From contig NC_063450.1 in NCBI RefSeq assembly GCF_020379485.1, forward strand, positions 44,854,681 to 44,918,680: 64,000 nucleotides of DNA, in the 5' to 3' direction. Below are positions 42,870 through 54,500 of this stretch, piece after piece. Both the position numbers and the translations under genes were made by a program. Below the pieces are notes generated by a model that made no database searches, was not told the DNA's origin, and worked only from the letters and a program-made list of their open reading frames with translations. Position 1 is the first letter of the stretch; each line of letters starts with the position of its first letter. This stretch comes from Brassica napus (lineage: Eukaryota > Streptophyta > Magnoliopsida > Brassicales > Brassicaceae).

Positions 42870-44488
42870 AGGTTCGAAAGAACAGACTTACTCCTCATTA
42901 CAGAGAGATGTTCGGTGAGCTTGGTAGTCGTTTAGACCCGTCTTCTTCAGCTCACGGTTCTTCGGGTCCGGAGACTGTCCCCGAGAGTTAGTCTTCTCAG
43001 AGAGTCTCTCGGTCGCCTCCTTCTGGTGCACCATCGGTTCTTCGATTCGTTGCACCACCGGTTCCTCATGCTCATGTCCCAGAGGTGCCTCCTCCTGTGC
43101 CTCCTCCAATGGCTCCTCCGATGCCGGCCGGGATTCATCCCAATTTGATGGTGCCGCCGAGTGCTCCTTACTCGCAGTACATTGTCGAGGACCTTCTCGC
43201 TCAGCCAGGCAGAGAAGGTTTATCACTCCTAGACCCGACCGACCGGACCAAGACGATCAAAGGTTACTTTAAATTTATACTTTAAATTTATACTTTAAAT
43301 TCTTCTAAAATTCTTTTATAACAATAATAAATAATTTATACTTTAAATTTGTTTTTTCAGGTTTGGGGTTGACAATTGTGTTGCTCGAAACGTAACCGAG
43401 ACGATCAAAGGTTACTTCTCCGAGCCACATCCGAACTGGAAGAAGACGCCGATCTACGTCAGAAAGACGTGGTTCAAAATTTTCGCTGTAAGTAATTAAT
43501 TAATTATATATACTTCAATTTTTTATTATTTAGAGTTTTTAATTTTTTAAAACTAATTCTTAATTTGATTTTTTTAAAACAGCAAAAATACCATTGGTCC
43601 AAAAGGGTCAATGAGAGGGTAAAGAAGGCGTTTAACGCGAAAACGAAAGTTCGTTTGTTGGAAATGGTCTCCAACTGGAAGGGAGACTGGATCGTGAAGG
43701 GGTATGAGCGTGGCAAACCCCCTGAGCTCACCACAGATGTGTGGGATGGCCTCATTCCTTATTGGCGGGATCCTGACGCCATTAGAGTCGCCGAATCTTG
43801 CTCTGCCTCCCGTCAGACGGTAGATGAGCACGGCCACGGACCGATGTTTCACTCTACGGGTCAAAAACCCCACGCCGGTATCCGTCTCGATATGATAATT
43901 AAATATTTAATTTAATTAATTTTTTTTATATATATATTCTAACTTTCTTAAATGTTTTTTAGGCCAAAGAGACGGGAGAACTCCCGTCTCTTTTGCAACT
44001 TTACGAGAGGACCCACAAGAACAACGCGGGCCAATTTGTAGATGCTAGGTCCGAGGAGATCTTCAACGACTTGGTTGGCTGGGTTGAAGACCGCCAGACC
44101 CAGCTGACCCAGGAGTCCACCGACGGATTATCCGTCACCTTATCCACAATTGAAGTGGATAAGATTTACGAGGAGGTAAAATTTTTAAAATATTAAATTT
44201 TTTTATTATTCATTTAATTTAACCTTAATTTTTTACTAACAATATTTATTTTTTGTTTTTAAAGTTGTCCCTAAGAAAAAAGGACGGACGTTGGGGATTC
44301 GTTCCGTCAACGTTCCGAGAGCGACATCGTCTTATGGTCAGCGACGGGATAATGAAGTCACTCAGCTGCGTAACGAGTTGGACTCGACGCGATCTGCGTT
44401 CACAGCTCGTATGGCTGGAGTCGAGGGCTTCTTGGACGTTGTAGCGTCCACAAATTTGGAATGGGAGTCCTTGTTGAGGAACATGTGA
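42870..44488 (+). pseudogene. Transposase_24-like (TnpA-type) CACTA gene remnant
   Basis: Several exon-like open segments with plausible GT-AG borders: 42873-about 43263 (Pro-rich, with an in-frame TAG near 42988), 43363-43488 (GYFSEPHPNWKKTPIYVRKT), 43583-43896 (SKRVNERVKKAFNAKTKV) and 43963-44175 followed by 44265-44488. The segment with LPSLLQLYERTHKN and GQFVDARSEEI is characteristic of Transposase_24. The C-terminal segment looks coiled-coil forming ([20 protein letters not shown]). The early stop makes it a pseudogene, although the later exons are well kept. Confidence 0.78.
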
Positions 44489-45149
44489 CGAAAAAATCCC
44501 ATTCCAGGCGAGTCATCCGGCACACATGACGAGACGGATGTAGAGATGAGGAGTGAGAAATTCTACCGGGCGATAAACGACCCTTAGTTCTTTTTCTTTT
44601 CTTTTCGTTGGTTGTATTATAAATTCAAAATTTATTTATGTATAAAATATTTTCGTATTTACGTTTATTTTTATATTATATTTTTATAAATTATTTTTAT
44701 ATAAATTAAATAATTTTTATTATATTTTTTAATTCTGGAAAATAAAAAATCGAAGTAAATTCGTAGCTAAATTACGAGCACATTACGTGGAAACTTTGCG
44801 AGGAAGTTACGAGGAAATTATTTACGACAACACTACGAGGAAAGCTTACCGAGTATATTACGTGGAAAGCTTTACGTGTAATTTACGAGGAATTACTTTC
44901 GAGGTATTTACGAGGAAATGTAGCGTCCTTCTTACGTGGAATGGTTACGTGGTTTTTACGACGAACACTGTGCTTCGTCTTTACGATGAATTGTGTTTCT
45001 CGCTAGTTTACGACGAATTTGCGAGGAATATGTGTTACGACGAACGAATAACGACGAAACGTGTTTCCTCGCTAATTCCTCGTAAAGCTCGTTTTACGAC
45101 GAACTTACTACGAATTTCGCCGTCGTTAATGTTGTGTTTTCTTGTAGTG

Positions 45150-45988
45150 AAAGTTTTAAAATTAAAGGAGAGACTTGCTCAAAGTAAAAAGACCCACAAA
45201 TAATCTTCACTTGAATCCTAGAAATGACAGTTTAAAAGAGCTTCAAATAGTCTGAAACGACGTAAATACCTTAGTGAAAGAGATTTGGAGGAGTTCAATA
45301 TCAGGTTGAACACCGGATATGATTCACCTCTCACAGAGAGGGAAGATGCAGGAGAGTATCTCTCAACTGCAAGGTCAGCAGTAACCTCAACAAAACTCAC
45401 CGAAGAGACTAGGTGAATCTCAAACGACGGCGAGGCGGACTATGAAGCATAGGTATCAATAGTATCAAAAGGCCTTAATTGCATAGGTTTGACATTGAAA
45501 CGTGCACTATCATCTCTAAATACCGCAATGCTTATTCAAGAGACTAGGTGAATCTCAAACTTTAGCTTCACTTTCAGAAAAAACAATTAAAACAACAATG
45601 GAGTTTGGTGACAAAGCATACGGTTTAATCGGGTCAGAAGCTCGGACCTTGACATTAATATGTTAAAGTACAACAGATTTTCTTAAACATAATAAATTCG
45701 TTTATTTTTTAATCCGTAATTGATAATCATATGTTATTGGGTACTAAATGTACATAGAGTAAAATTTTCGGGATAGTTTAATCTTCTTATGTTTCATATA
45801 AGTGTCCTTGTAGATTTAAAATTTTATTTAAATATAAGTTTCATTTATTTTTAATTCATATGTTTGCTAGTTTTACCAATTTATGTATATTTTCAACTCA
45901 TTAACTAACAAAATAAAATAAAATAAATATTAATTATAATGTATAATAGAAAATTTAATAATTTATTAATATGTATGAAAATTTTTAA
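45150..45988. other. Intergenic DNA
   Basis: No gene. A 22-bp sequence starting AGAGACTAGGTGAATCTC occurs at about 45404 and 45540. Confidence 0.5.
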
Positions 45989-46345
45989 GGGAGGGTGTAT
46001 TCAACTAAGAGTTTGAAGTGATTTGTATTAAAATGACAAATCCACTGTTATTCTTAAAAAACACTTTAAAATCTAGTGTTATTGAACTTGTCATTTCATA
46101 AAACACTCTGAAATCCGCTGTTATTGAACAAAATTCAAATCAGAGATTTTAGAGTGCTTTAATTGTTTTTAGAGTATTTGAGAAGAGTTCATTAGTTATT
46201 AAAATAAAAATAAAAATCTCATTGTTTTAGATGAGATTCTAGAGTTGTTTAACAAAATCATCTCAAATTCTCAGATTTACCTAAAATCATCTAAGAATTC
46301 ACTAAATATCAAATCACTTAAAATATCAGATTCAATACAACCGCC
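45989..46345. mobile_element. PIF/Harbinger-type MITE (357 bp)
   Basis: The left end GGGAGGGTGTATTCAA and the reverse complement of the right end GGCGGTTGTATTGAA match well. TAA flanks both sides (45986-45988 and 46346-46348), the usual 3-bp target of PIF/Harbinger Tourist-like elements. The interior is AT-rich with internal inverted repeats around AAAACACT(T/C)T. Confidence 0.78.
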
Positions 46346-46348
46346 TAA

Positions 46349-47641
46349 ACTACATATATAACATTGGCATTTTAGGGTTTGAGCCTTATCACTTCACTTG
46401 TATGATGTTCATTTTGAGAAATAAGTCCACGAATCCCAGTTTTTTTTTCCTTCATTAAAAACAATCATCTCAATAGAAACACACACGACTATATCGATTG
46501 AACTAAATTCTATAATAATGTACACTTGAATAATCTAAACTTTTACACTTTAATTTCTTTGTTTGCTTTTAAGGAGAGTTGGCAATTTTAGGGTTTATGT
46601 GCAAATATGGAGTCGACAGCGCACACAAACTTTTTTAAAGCAACCTCCCACTTTGTCTTATTTTGGATGGGATTCTGCCACAAAACTAATCAAAGAGCCC
46701 CATTTACACGAGTCCATTATCTCTTTCTATTTGTTTTTTTCTTCTTTAATGATATTGATACCCAATAGATTCTTCAATCCAATAATTGTCTTTTGAAAGT
46801 TACAACTAAGAAGGAAATAATTAACTTCCAAATTTTAGCAAAAAAAAAAACTAAGAAATTTAAAAAAAAGAAGAAGATTTGATTGAATTTATTTCATATC
46901 AAACAATAATTTCAATGTCAAGAGGGATGTAATAGACTACTAACTGCTCTGGCAGCGGGCAATGTTTTTTGGTTATCGTCTCTTTACAACTAATTACCAG
47001 CACCAATCCTAACAACTTCGCTTTATGACATTGATCAAAGATTGCTAAGTCCTTCTGTAGCTTCTTTAGATTTTGTTTGCATTGTATATAGTCCTTCAAT
47101 TTTTATATGTAATAAAATGTAAATATGATAGATTGTGATTAATTGTCAAAGATCAACATGCAAAGCTCTCATTCCCCCCCCGGTAAGGATAAGATCAAGA
47201 TCTGGATATTCGACCGAAGATAAAAAAAACGAAAACAAAACATGAAGATATAAACCGACTGAAACCAAAAAGGACGATTCAAAGAAACTAAACCCGACTC
47301 CGGCTCTGAGAGAGCAACCGGAGACGGAGAGTAAGCTTCAATAATAGAGGGTTGATGAGAGAAGGCAGAGAATTTTCGAAGAGAGAGAGAAGGTAGATGT
47401 TTTTTCTTTTTTTTTTTTTAACTTACGAAATAAAATAAGAAACAGAAGAATAAAAATAACGAAGATGAAAACTATATATAAATTATAAAAGTATCAAAAG
47501 ATTCTATATTTTTCTTTTGGGAAACAAAAGAATTACGTAAAAAACGTTTATACCAGTCGACCGAACAATCAAACCAGGCGCCCTCTAACCCGTAACCGAA
47601 CGGGACACAGGATCGTTCGTCAGTGGCAAAAACTTTCAAAA
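46349..47641. other. Intergenic DNA downstream of COBRA
   Basis: No gene. A weak micro-insertion-like pair (AACTAAGAA at 46804-46812 and 46849-46857 around an A-rich filler) is present. The last few hundred bases should hold the 3' untranslated region of the COBRA gene. Confidence 0.5.
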
Positions 47642-49788
47642 TTACGCGGAAAAGAAGAAAAAGACAAGAAGAACAGGGAGGAGGACGGCGGAGAAGAAGA
47701 CAGAGAACTCTGTCCGGAAACCACCGTTGGGAAGAAAAGGGTAAGCGTCAGGAGGAGGCATGACGCAATTGTCTCCGTTAAAGTAGATCCTACGAGGAAA
47801 AGCCCATCCTTTCTCGAACGTAAACGTTGATTGATCTTTACGGAACAAAATCTCCGACTGCACATTCCCAAGAGGCCCTGCTTCTGATAAGAAGTCGTTG
47901 TAGAACTTCATTCCCCACAGCATCGCCGTATCGTCTGCAAATTAAAAAAAAGAAAAAAAGAATCAATCTTTATGATCCACCACAGAGAGAGAAGATAAGA
48001 TAGAAACAGAGTGGATGTGTGTGTTTTACTTAATCCGGCGTAAGGAGAGAGAGATTTGTAGTTGAAGCTGAAGATCTGAGTGATGTTGTCGAGGTTAGGA
48101 TGCTGAGCAACCATGTTCCACTGCGAGTAGTTTAAACGGTAGTTGAAGTTTGTGATTGTGATCTTCACTCGCCAATACTCTTTGTAGTTCTGCTTCACGT
48201 GCCAATGCACTCGGATGGGGCACAAGTGTCTCGTGCATTGCACCAACGGTGGTAAGATCGTTCCTTTCTTGGTCGGTGGTGAGATGACAGACGCTAAGTG
48301 AGGTGTGTCCGGGCTGCAATGTCACAAAGTTTCAGACTTTGTTGTTTTGTAAAAAACTGAAACCAAAAAGAAACAAAGTTTGAGACTTTATGACTCACTC
48401 GAGACAGGCGCCGGATCCTGTTTTGTTGTTCTGGCATCCGCAAGCGCAAGTTGGACATCCGACAATGGTTTCGTTGTAAAAAGAAGACAAAGAAACGCAG
48501 CAGGTTGGGGTTCTCTGAGCAAGGAACTGCGAGTATGTGCATGTAATGTTCCATGTCACTGCAATGATTGAAAACTGTTAGAACGAAGACAAATGCTACA
48601 ATATAAAAACGAATTATTGGTTCTTACTCATAGCCTGAGTGGTTCTGCGAGTGTCCGGGGTGACAAACTGGGTTGGTCTCACGATCTTAGCAGGGCCGCA
48701 AGTGTAGCCTGGACCAGGGCCCATGAGCGTGAAGTTTCTCGGCACGCGGACGGTTTTATTCGTGGTTCCAGCAGCGCCAACGCTGATCTGGAAGGAGCTG
48801 GCTGCAGTGCCAGGGTCTTGAACCCATGAGTTGAGGACACCGCCTTTGCAGCAGTTTGCAATCTGCTGGTTGTAAGGAGTCCCCGGGAGCAAATCTACAA
48901 CCGTTGGATCTTTCTTACAACAATGCGGTAGGTTTCCTTTGTACTTTGAACAGTCACCTGTTTAAAACATTAACACATATTAAATAAACTCGCAATTAGA
49001 ACATTAGACTAATGGTACTTAAAACATTTTAGTTGACCTTGTTCGGTTGTTTGTGCTCCGACCATACTCCATATAACTTCCTTCTTAGCCCATTTCCAGC
49101 CTAATGTCCATCCTGGAGATGGAATGTGTCTGTACTTCTGGAAGTTGAACATGGTAACCACGGCCTAGATCACAAACAAATAAACAATTTAGCAAACTTA
49201 GTTTTGTGAATCATAACCGATAAACAAGTTCTTAAACTTACAACATAGCCATCAGGAGTCCAGCTCATGACATCCCATTTCATTGTAATGTTGCCTTCTG
49301 GATCTAGCGCATCATATGCTTCTGCCAAAATGGTTTTACCAATTATATAAAACAAAAGGTTAGAGAACTTTGTTTCTACTGATCCAACTTTGCTAACATA
49401 CCAAACTGTCCGCATAACTAAAAGTATGCATCAAGTTCTGTACTTCTCGGAAAGTTTCTATTTTTGGATCACAGAAACTTGAAAAGCATAGAACATACAA
49501 CATTACTAAAAATATAGGAAGCACTAATATGTAAAACTGAAGTCATAGTTTTATGATCTGAGATTTGCAAAAGCTTTTTGTTTCACTAATTGAATAAAGA
49601 TCTAGCATTGCCACCAAGAAGGCAATTATGTAACAGAGTATAAAAAAGAAAGCAGATCAATGTAATAAGGAGAGTAAGAAGTCACCTGTGGAAGTAAAAG
49701 AAGAGGAAGAAATCAAGAAGACGATCCCTACGGCCAAGAAACTCATCTTGGAGACAATGGAGGTGGATCTGGAGATGAAAGACTCCAT
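47642..49788 (-). CDS. COB: COBRA, GPI-anchored glycoprotein for oriented cellulose deposition
   Basis: Seven exons join in phase: 49788-49686, 49321-49242, 49164-49038, 48957-48628, 48558-48399, 48313-48030 and 47934-47642, giving 458 residues. The start MESFISRSTSIVSKM opens a signal peptide. The mature part begins near EAYDALDPEGNITMKWDVMS. The COBRA family features are present: a carbohydrate-binding-like N-terminal region, the CCVS motif (TPTCCVSLSSFYNETI), a Cys-rich CPTCACGCQNN and a hydrophobic tail ending LLPVLLVFFFFSA for GPI attachment. COB acts at the outer plasma membrane and cell wall in anisotropic root-cell growth. It matches the Arabidopsis protein closely as I recall it. It lies on the same strand as the downstream-numbered kinesin gene. 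Confidence 0.96.
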
Positions 49789-51511
49789 TTTTGTTATTCC
49801 TCTGTTGATCAGAGCAACGGAGCTTGTTCCAGATCCCTTAAGATGGGTCTGGTTTAAATCTTATACGAATCAATCTCAGAGTAATAAGCTTTGCTTGAAT
49901 GTGAAGTGGACTTATAAGAGAGAGCAGCAAGATTTTCAGCTTTGCAAATAGAAGAAGCACTGTTTGGGATCTGGCTGGCTTAGTGGCTGTTGCAGTAATT
50001 TTTGAGCTGGGTTTTTACTGATTTGCCCACTTTACCCTTCTATTTTGGAGTAAATGAATTCAAATGATTTCTCCACTTAAAGATTATAAATATACTTTCT
50101 TCAAATAAAACCCTTAATCTTGCATATTTTAAATCAAAATTAATGTTTAACAGCTATAATAAATATAATATATTTTATTTTAAAATTTTGGTAGTATATT
50201 CGAGACTGACTAGGTGTTTTGTCCGCGATGCGGGTTTAAATATTTTCATAATTTTTGAAAAGTTCTTTGTACACTATATTCATAATTTTAGTAAAAATTT
50301 TATTTGATTAATATTTAATTATATAATTTATGTTTTTAATTTTTTACTAAAATACTTTTTCGGATAACAATACAATATATATATAGAAATTATATTTTTT
50401 AATTATATTTTTATATTTTGGATAATTCAATATTTTATTTTTAATTATATAATTAAGAATTTTATTTGATTAATATTTAGTTATATAATTAACTTTTTAC
50501 TAAAAGACTTCTTCATATAACAATACAATATATACAAAAATTATTTTTTTTTTAATTATATTTTCAGATTGTGGAGAATTTTTACTATTATTTTTATTTT
50601 AAAATTTTGGTAGTATATTCGAGACTCATAACGATTTCTAGTCTAAAATAAAGGTTGTTTGTATAAATAGATTCACATTTAAATAAAAAAAAGATACAAA
50701 TTCTGAAGGAAAAAAAACATATATATAATTAAGTACAATAATTTTCTTGAATTACTTTATTCAAAGCTCTAAAATTTTCTGGAAGTGTTTCACGAGTTAG
50801 AAAGGGGCTTTTGTGTAATTGTCATCAGAAGTTAGTTTAATACCAGAAGATTATTACCGGAGACGACAGCTTTAAGAAGGAACGTGGGCAATTAACACTG
50901 TTTTAGGTTGTCGGTGGGGAAGAAAAAATGACATATGTGGACAGATTTTCAATTATTCTCATTTATCTACTTGTGTTTTTCAAGATTTAAAAAGCTAAAA
51001 TCGTCGAATTTAAGGTGTCGATATATAATGTGAAAATATGAGACTACTATTCTAAAAAAGAAAAAAGACTAGCCTTGGCTTATTAATTTCGTACTGGTAA
51101 AGTGGTAGTATGGTATTGTTTGTTGATTCATTAGTTCATTATTAATTTTACTGATATAGTATTGCCGACACTATCAAAAACTAACCCAATAGTAACATTC
51201 GGTTTGGTTTTTGTTTGACTAAAATATCCGAAATAAAGACAACAAACCAAACACCAGTTGTATTAATATTAGTGGTGAAAGTTTCATTCATTAATTGATC
51301 ACCGTGAAGGCGTGAAACTAACCATCAAGTTCAAACATGTATCTCAATGATTTTGTATTGTCAACAAGACTCACAACTCTAAAAATTCGCATATGCATTC
51401 GTTCATCTAGAACATGTTCTTGACACACACCAAAACAAAGATTATCGGATAATAAGAAAAAGATCCAAACCCATCTTTCCTCGTTCGTCAAGCAACGTCT
51501 CCGTTTCCTGG
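49789..51511. promoter_or_regulatory. COBRA upstream region and 3' flank of the kinesin gene
   Basis: No gene. The first few hundred bases left of about 50.1 kb should hold the COBRA promoter. From 50.2 to 50.6 kb is an AT-rich tandem duplication. A Helitron-like minus-strand 3' end lies at 50210-50233. A TATTTTATTTTAAAATTTTGG plus TAGTATATTCGAGACT block repeats at about 50171-50207 and 50588-50626. Confidence 0.55.
50210..50626 (-). mobile_element. Helitron-like 3' end with internal tandem duplication
   Basis: Read on the minus strand, CCGC-ATC-GCGG-type hairpin sequence is followed by ACAAAACAC and CTAG|T, with CTAG at 50210-50213. To its right, a ~160-bp AT-rich unit (TTTTATTTGATTAATATTTA, then AACAATACAATATATA) occurs twice (about 50295-50445 and 50458-50605). 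No 5' end could be fixed. Confidence 0.4.
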
Positions 51512-54500
51512 TTAGATCCGACGAGTGTGGTTCTCTTTTTCATCTGAAGTTGTACTTCCACTTGCCCCACCAGAACTGCTCTGCACAAAACCACCATTAC
51601 CAACTGATTCACCACCGCTTTGGTCGGCGTTTCTTTCTCTCAGCATGTTGCTGCCTTTAGAAGTCATCGACCTCGGTAGCTTCAGTTTGGTATTATTTGC
51701 CTCTCCAGAGTCGCTCGGCTCCTGAGATGAAGTTGTTGCTGGTGGTGGATCTACAACGAGCTGAAGCAGAGGCTTCCTCCATTTCCTTCGTTTCATTGGC
51801 TTTGGCACATTTGTTTTACCCTGAAACCAAATATCATCAAATAAGCTATCTGCTGTCACAGAAACGGAGAAATGATCAAATACAATGAAAAAGTCTTAGA
51901 GAATGTTACCGTCGTGTTTCCTATGTCTGACAGAGGCTTTCTTCTTGTTCTGGTTCCTTCTCCATCATTAGTCTCCTCAACTGGCTTGTCAGCAAGAGCG
52001 TTTTGGAGCAGCAAAGCTCCACGTGAAGCAAGGACTTGTTGTTGTTCTTCCTGAGAACTCTCACTGTTGTTGTTCTGCTTTTCGTCTGCGTTCCTGTTGG
52101 AACATTTAACTGAAGAGCAACCGCATGAAGGACCACAAGATCCCTTTGTAGCTCGACATTGACATTTCATCGTTTTGCAAGAAGAGCTCTTACTGCAAGT
52201 GCAGCACACATCAGATGTTGACGTGGGTTTCACTGCCTCATCTGAAGGAGAGTCCAGGTTCTCTTCGTATGAACGCCTCGGCACCACACTAGAGCGCCGT
52301 CTTCCCACTTTGAAGTTTCTTTTCCTGTTCAGTTTTATAACTGAGTCCTGCTCCGACTCACGCTCTGATTCTTGCTCAGGTTTCCACTCATCGTCAAGAT
52401 CTGGATCTTCCCGTTCATGGTCCGAGTCATCAGAATCAGAGGTGTCCATGTCCTCATGAACTATAACCGAGTTCCGGGCTTCCTGCTTTTTCAAGCTGTG
52501 CTCGTTGTTTAAATTCCCCTCCGCAGACCTTTTGATCAATTCAGAAGCCTGTAAAATGGAATCCATGCAAAATTTCAGAGGATAAGTGGCATTAGCTATC
52601 AAGATAAAACAAGAGTAGTAGAAGCTAATTTTACTAACCTGTGCCTTCACCTGATGCGCGAGGTCTGCTTTTTGGATCTCCAAGTATCTAACAAAACTGC
52701 TAAACTTCACAATTTTTTCTTTCAGGTCTCTTATTAGGACGTCCTTTTCCCTGCAGTCTGCTTCTCTATCTCGAGCTAGACACCTTTTAATTAAACAATG
52801 GACATGTATAAGAATAAAGAATGAGTTGGGAGTCATATTTGGAATATGATCTCTAAAAATGCTTCAGTGAGATCTTACCTCGCAGTTGATGCCAAATTGA
52901 ACAGATAGTTCATGATACTCTTTGCGTCACCTAATGTTCGAACTTGGTTCCACCTCCCTCTTCCACCAAATACACGCTCCCGTTCCTCTGCTTCAGACAA
53001 TTGTGATGCCATGGAAACGAGAGTGTTTGAAGAGGTCGCAAGCATATTCTCCAGAGCGAAAATCCTTGAGTTTCTTGCACCCGGAGACATGGTATCATCA
53101 TCAACGCTGCTTTGGTTACAGAAGACGTAAAGGGTTTACTAGTTTTTCAGTAATGAAATGGTAGTGGTACTGGTTTATACAAAATCACCACTCACCTTAT
53201 CTTGGCATTCTTGAGCAACTCGTTTTCTTCCCTTAGCCTTGCAACTTCCTTCGCCATTCTTGCTCTCCTGAATTATGACAGGAGAAAGTTTAATAGGAAC
53301 ATTATTTTAGAATCAGGCCATGAAGAAAGATATAAAACAAGCACATACTCTTCCATTTGCCTCTCGTACTCAGAACGCACTTCGTGAACCCGAACAGTGA
53401 CTTCAATCTCATGCTCAATTGCTTGCATCAATGCCTGCAAATAAATCATCAGAAAGTTGCATTAACAAACCAACCAACACAGTCACCTAATAAATGGAAA
53501 AACAAAGCATCGATTTCATATAAGTTGGCGGGTGTTACCTGAGTTCCTGGACCATTAGCACTTGCACCACCTGCATATATAGTAGGATAACCAGTTAGTA
53601 ATTTATACCAACAAAGATAGAACTGATTATACTAATCCTTACTCAATGTCTCCCGCGAAGACGCCTTTCGATTTTCTAAAAGCTCTTTGAGTCTTTTTGT
53701 CGCCTGGGAAGCCTCTTCTGTCTTTCTTTGCAAAACCTGTTAAAACCACAGACGATTGAGCAGACATGATAACAGAAAAGATCAAGTTAATTTGTCTGAA
53801 AGTTTATAAAGATGTGCGCACCAGCTTCTGTTTTTGATTCAGAGCCATGAGCTTGTGCATCTCATACTCGTTTCTCCTTCCCTCTTTTTTTAGCTGGTTA
53901 AATTTCAAAATACAATATAACGAGAGGTTCAGTACACACAAGAGATTTCTGAATAACCATGTCAAATGTCTTCCAAACTACAACGAGACTTTCTACAAGC
54001 ACATGTTGTATTTGAATAGAGGTGGTGACTAATGATTGAGAAGATGAAACTTGTTTAACTTGTTCCTTAGTGGTGCAAGACAGACACACTTATCAATCAA
54101 GTAAGCCTCAAAGTGATCAAGAAAAATCTAATATACCTGCATGACTTCCTTCTCTCTTGAGGCCTTCCAAGCCCTGAACTGTTCTGATTCTTGCTTAATT
54201 TTTTGCTGCAATTGCACCTGCAAGTCCAACCGAAGCAGAAAAGTATAGTTAAGAGACACAGCATGAGCATATATGTTACAGTGTATTAAAATGGAGATCA
54301 CAGGAGAAAAAGAACACCTTTTGGGACTTAATTCTGTGTATTTCATCTTGTAGTTTTCTTGCTGCGTCGTCACTTTTCTGCTTTTGCCTTAAGAGTTGAG
54401 CTTGTGCATCTTGTTTCTTCTTCAACTCAGAAACCTAAAGGGACGATGCATCATGAAAAACCATACTGTATGTAGATGACTGAGTATAGCTGATAAACCA

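Larger units (their letters stand above)
41299..45149 (+). mobile_element. CACTA (En/Spm-like) transposon, decayed
   Basis: Perfect 15-bp terminal repeats: CACTACAAGAAAACA at the left and TGTTTTCTTGTAGTG at the right. Flanking 3-mers are GAA and AAA. Subterminal regions (about 41315-41560 and 44755-45120) are dense in TTACGAGGAA, CGTAAA and TTACGACGA words in both orientations, the TnpA-binding arrays expected of the family. The interior holds remnants of two genes: the start of a TNP2-type transposase and a Transposase_24-like second gene. At 3851 bp it is an internal deletion derivative and cannot be autonomous. Confidence 0.94.

Noticed and set aside
47216..47640. Possible small gene downstream of COBRA
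   Set aside because: Only short frames in A-rich DNA; best explained as 3' untranslated and intergenic sequence.
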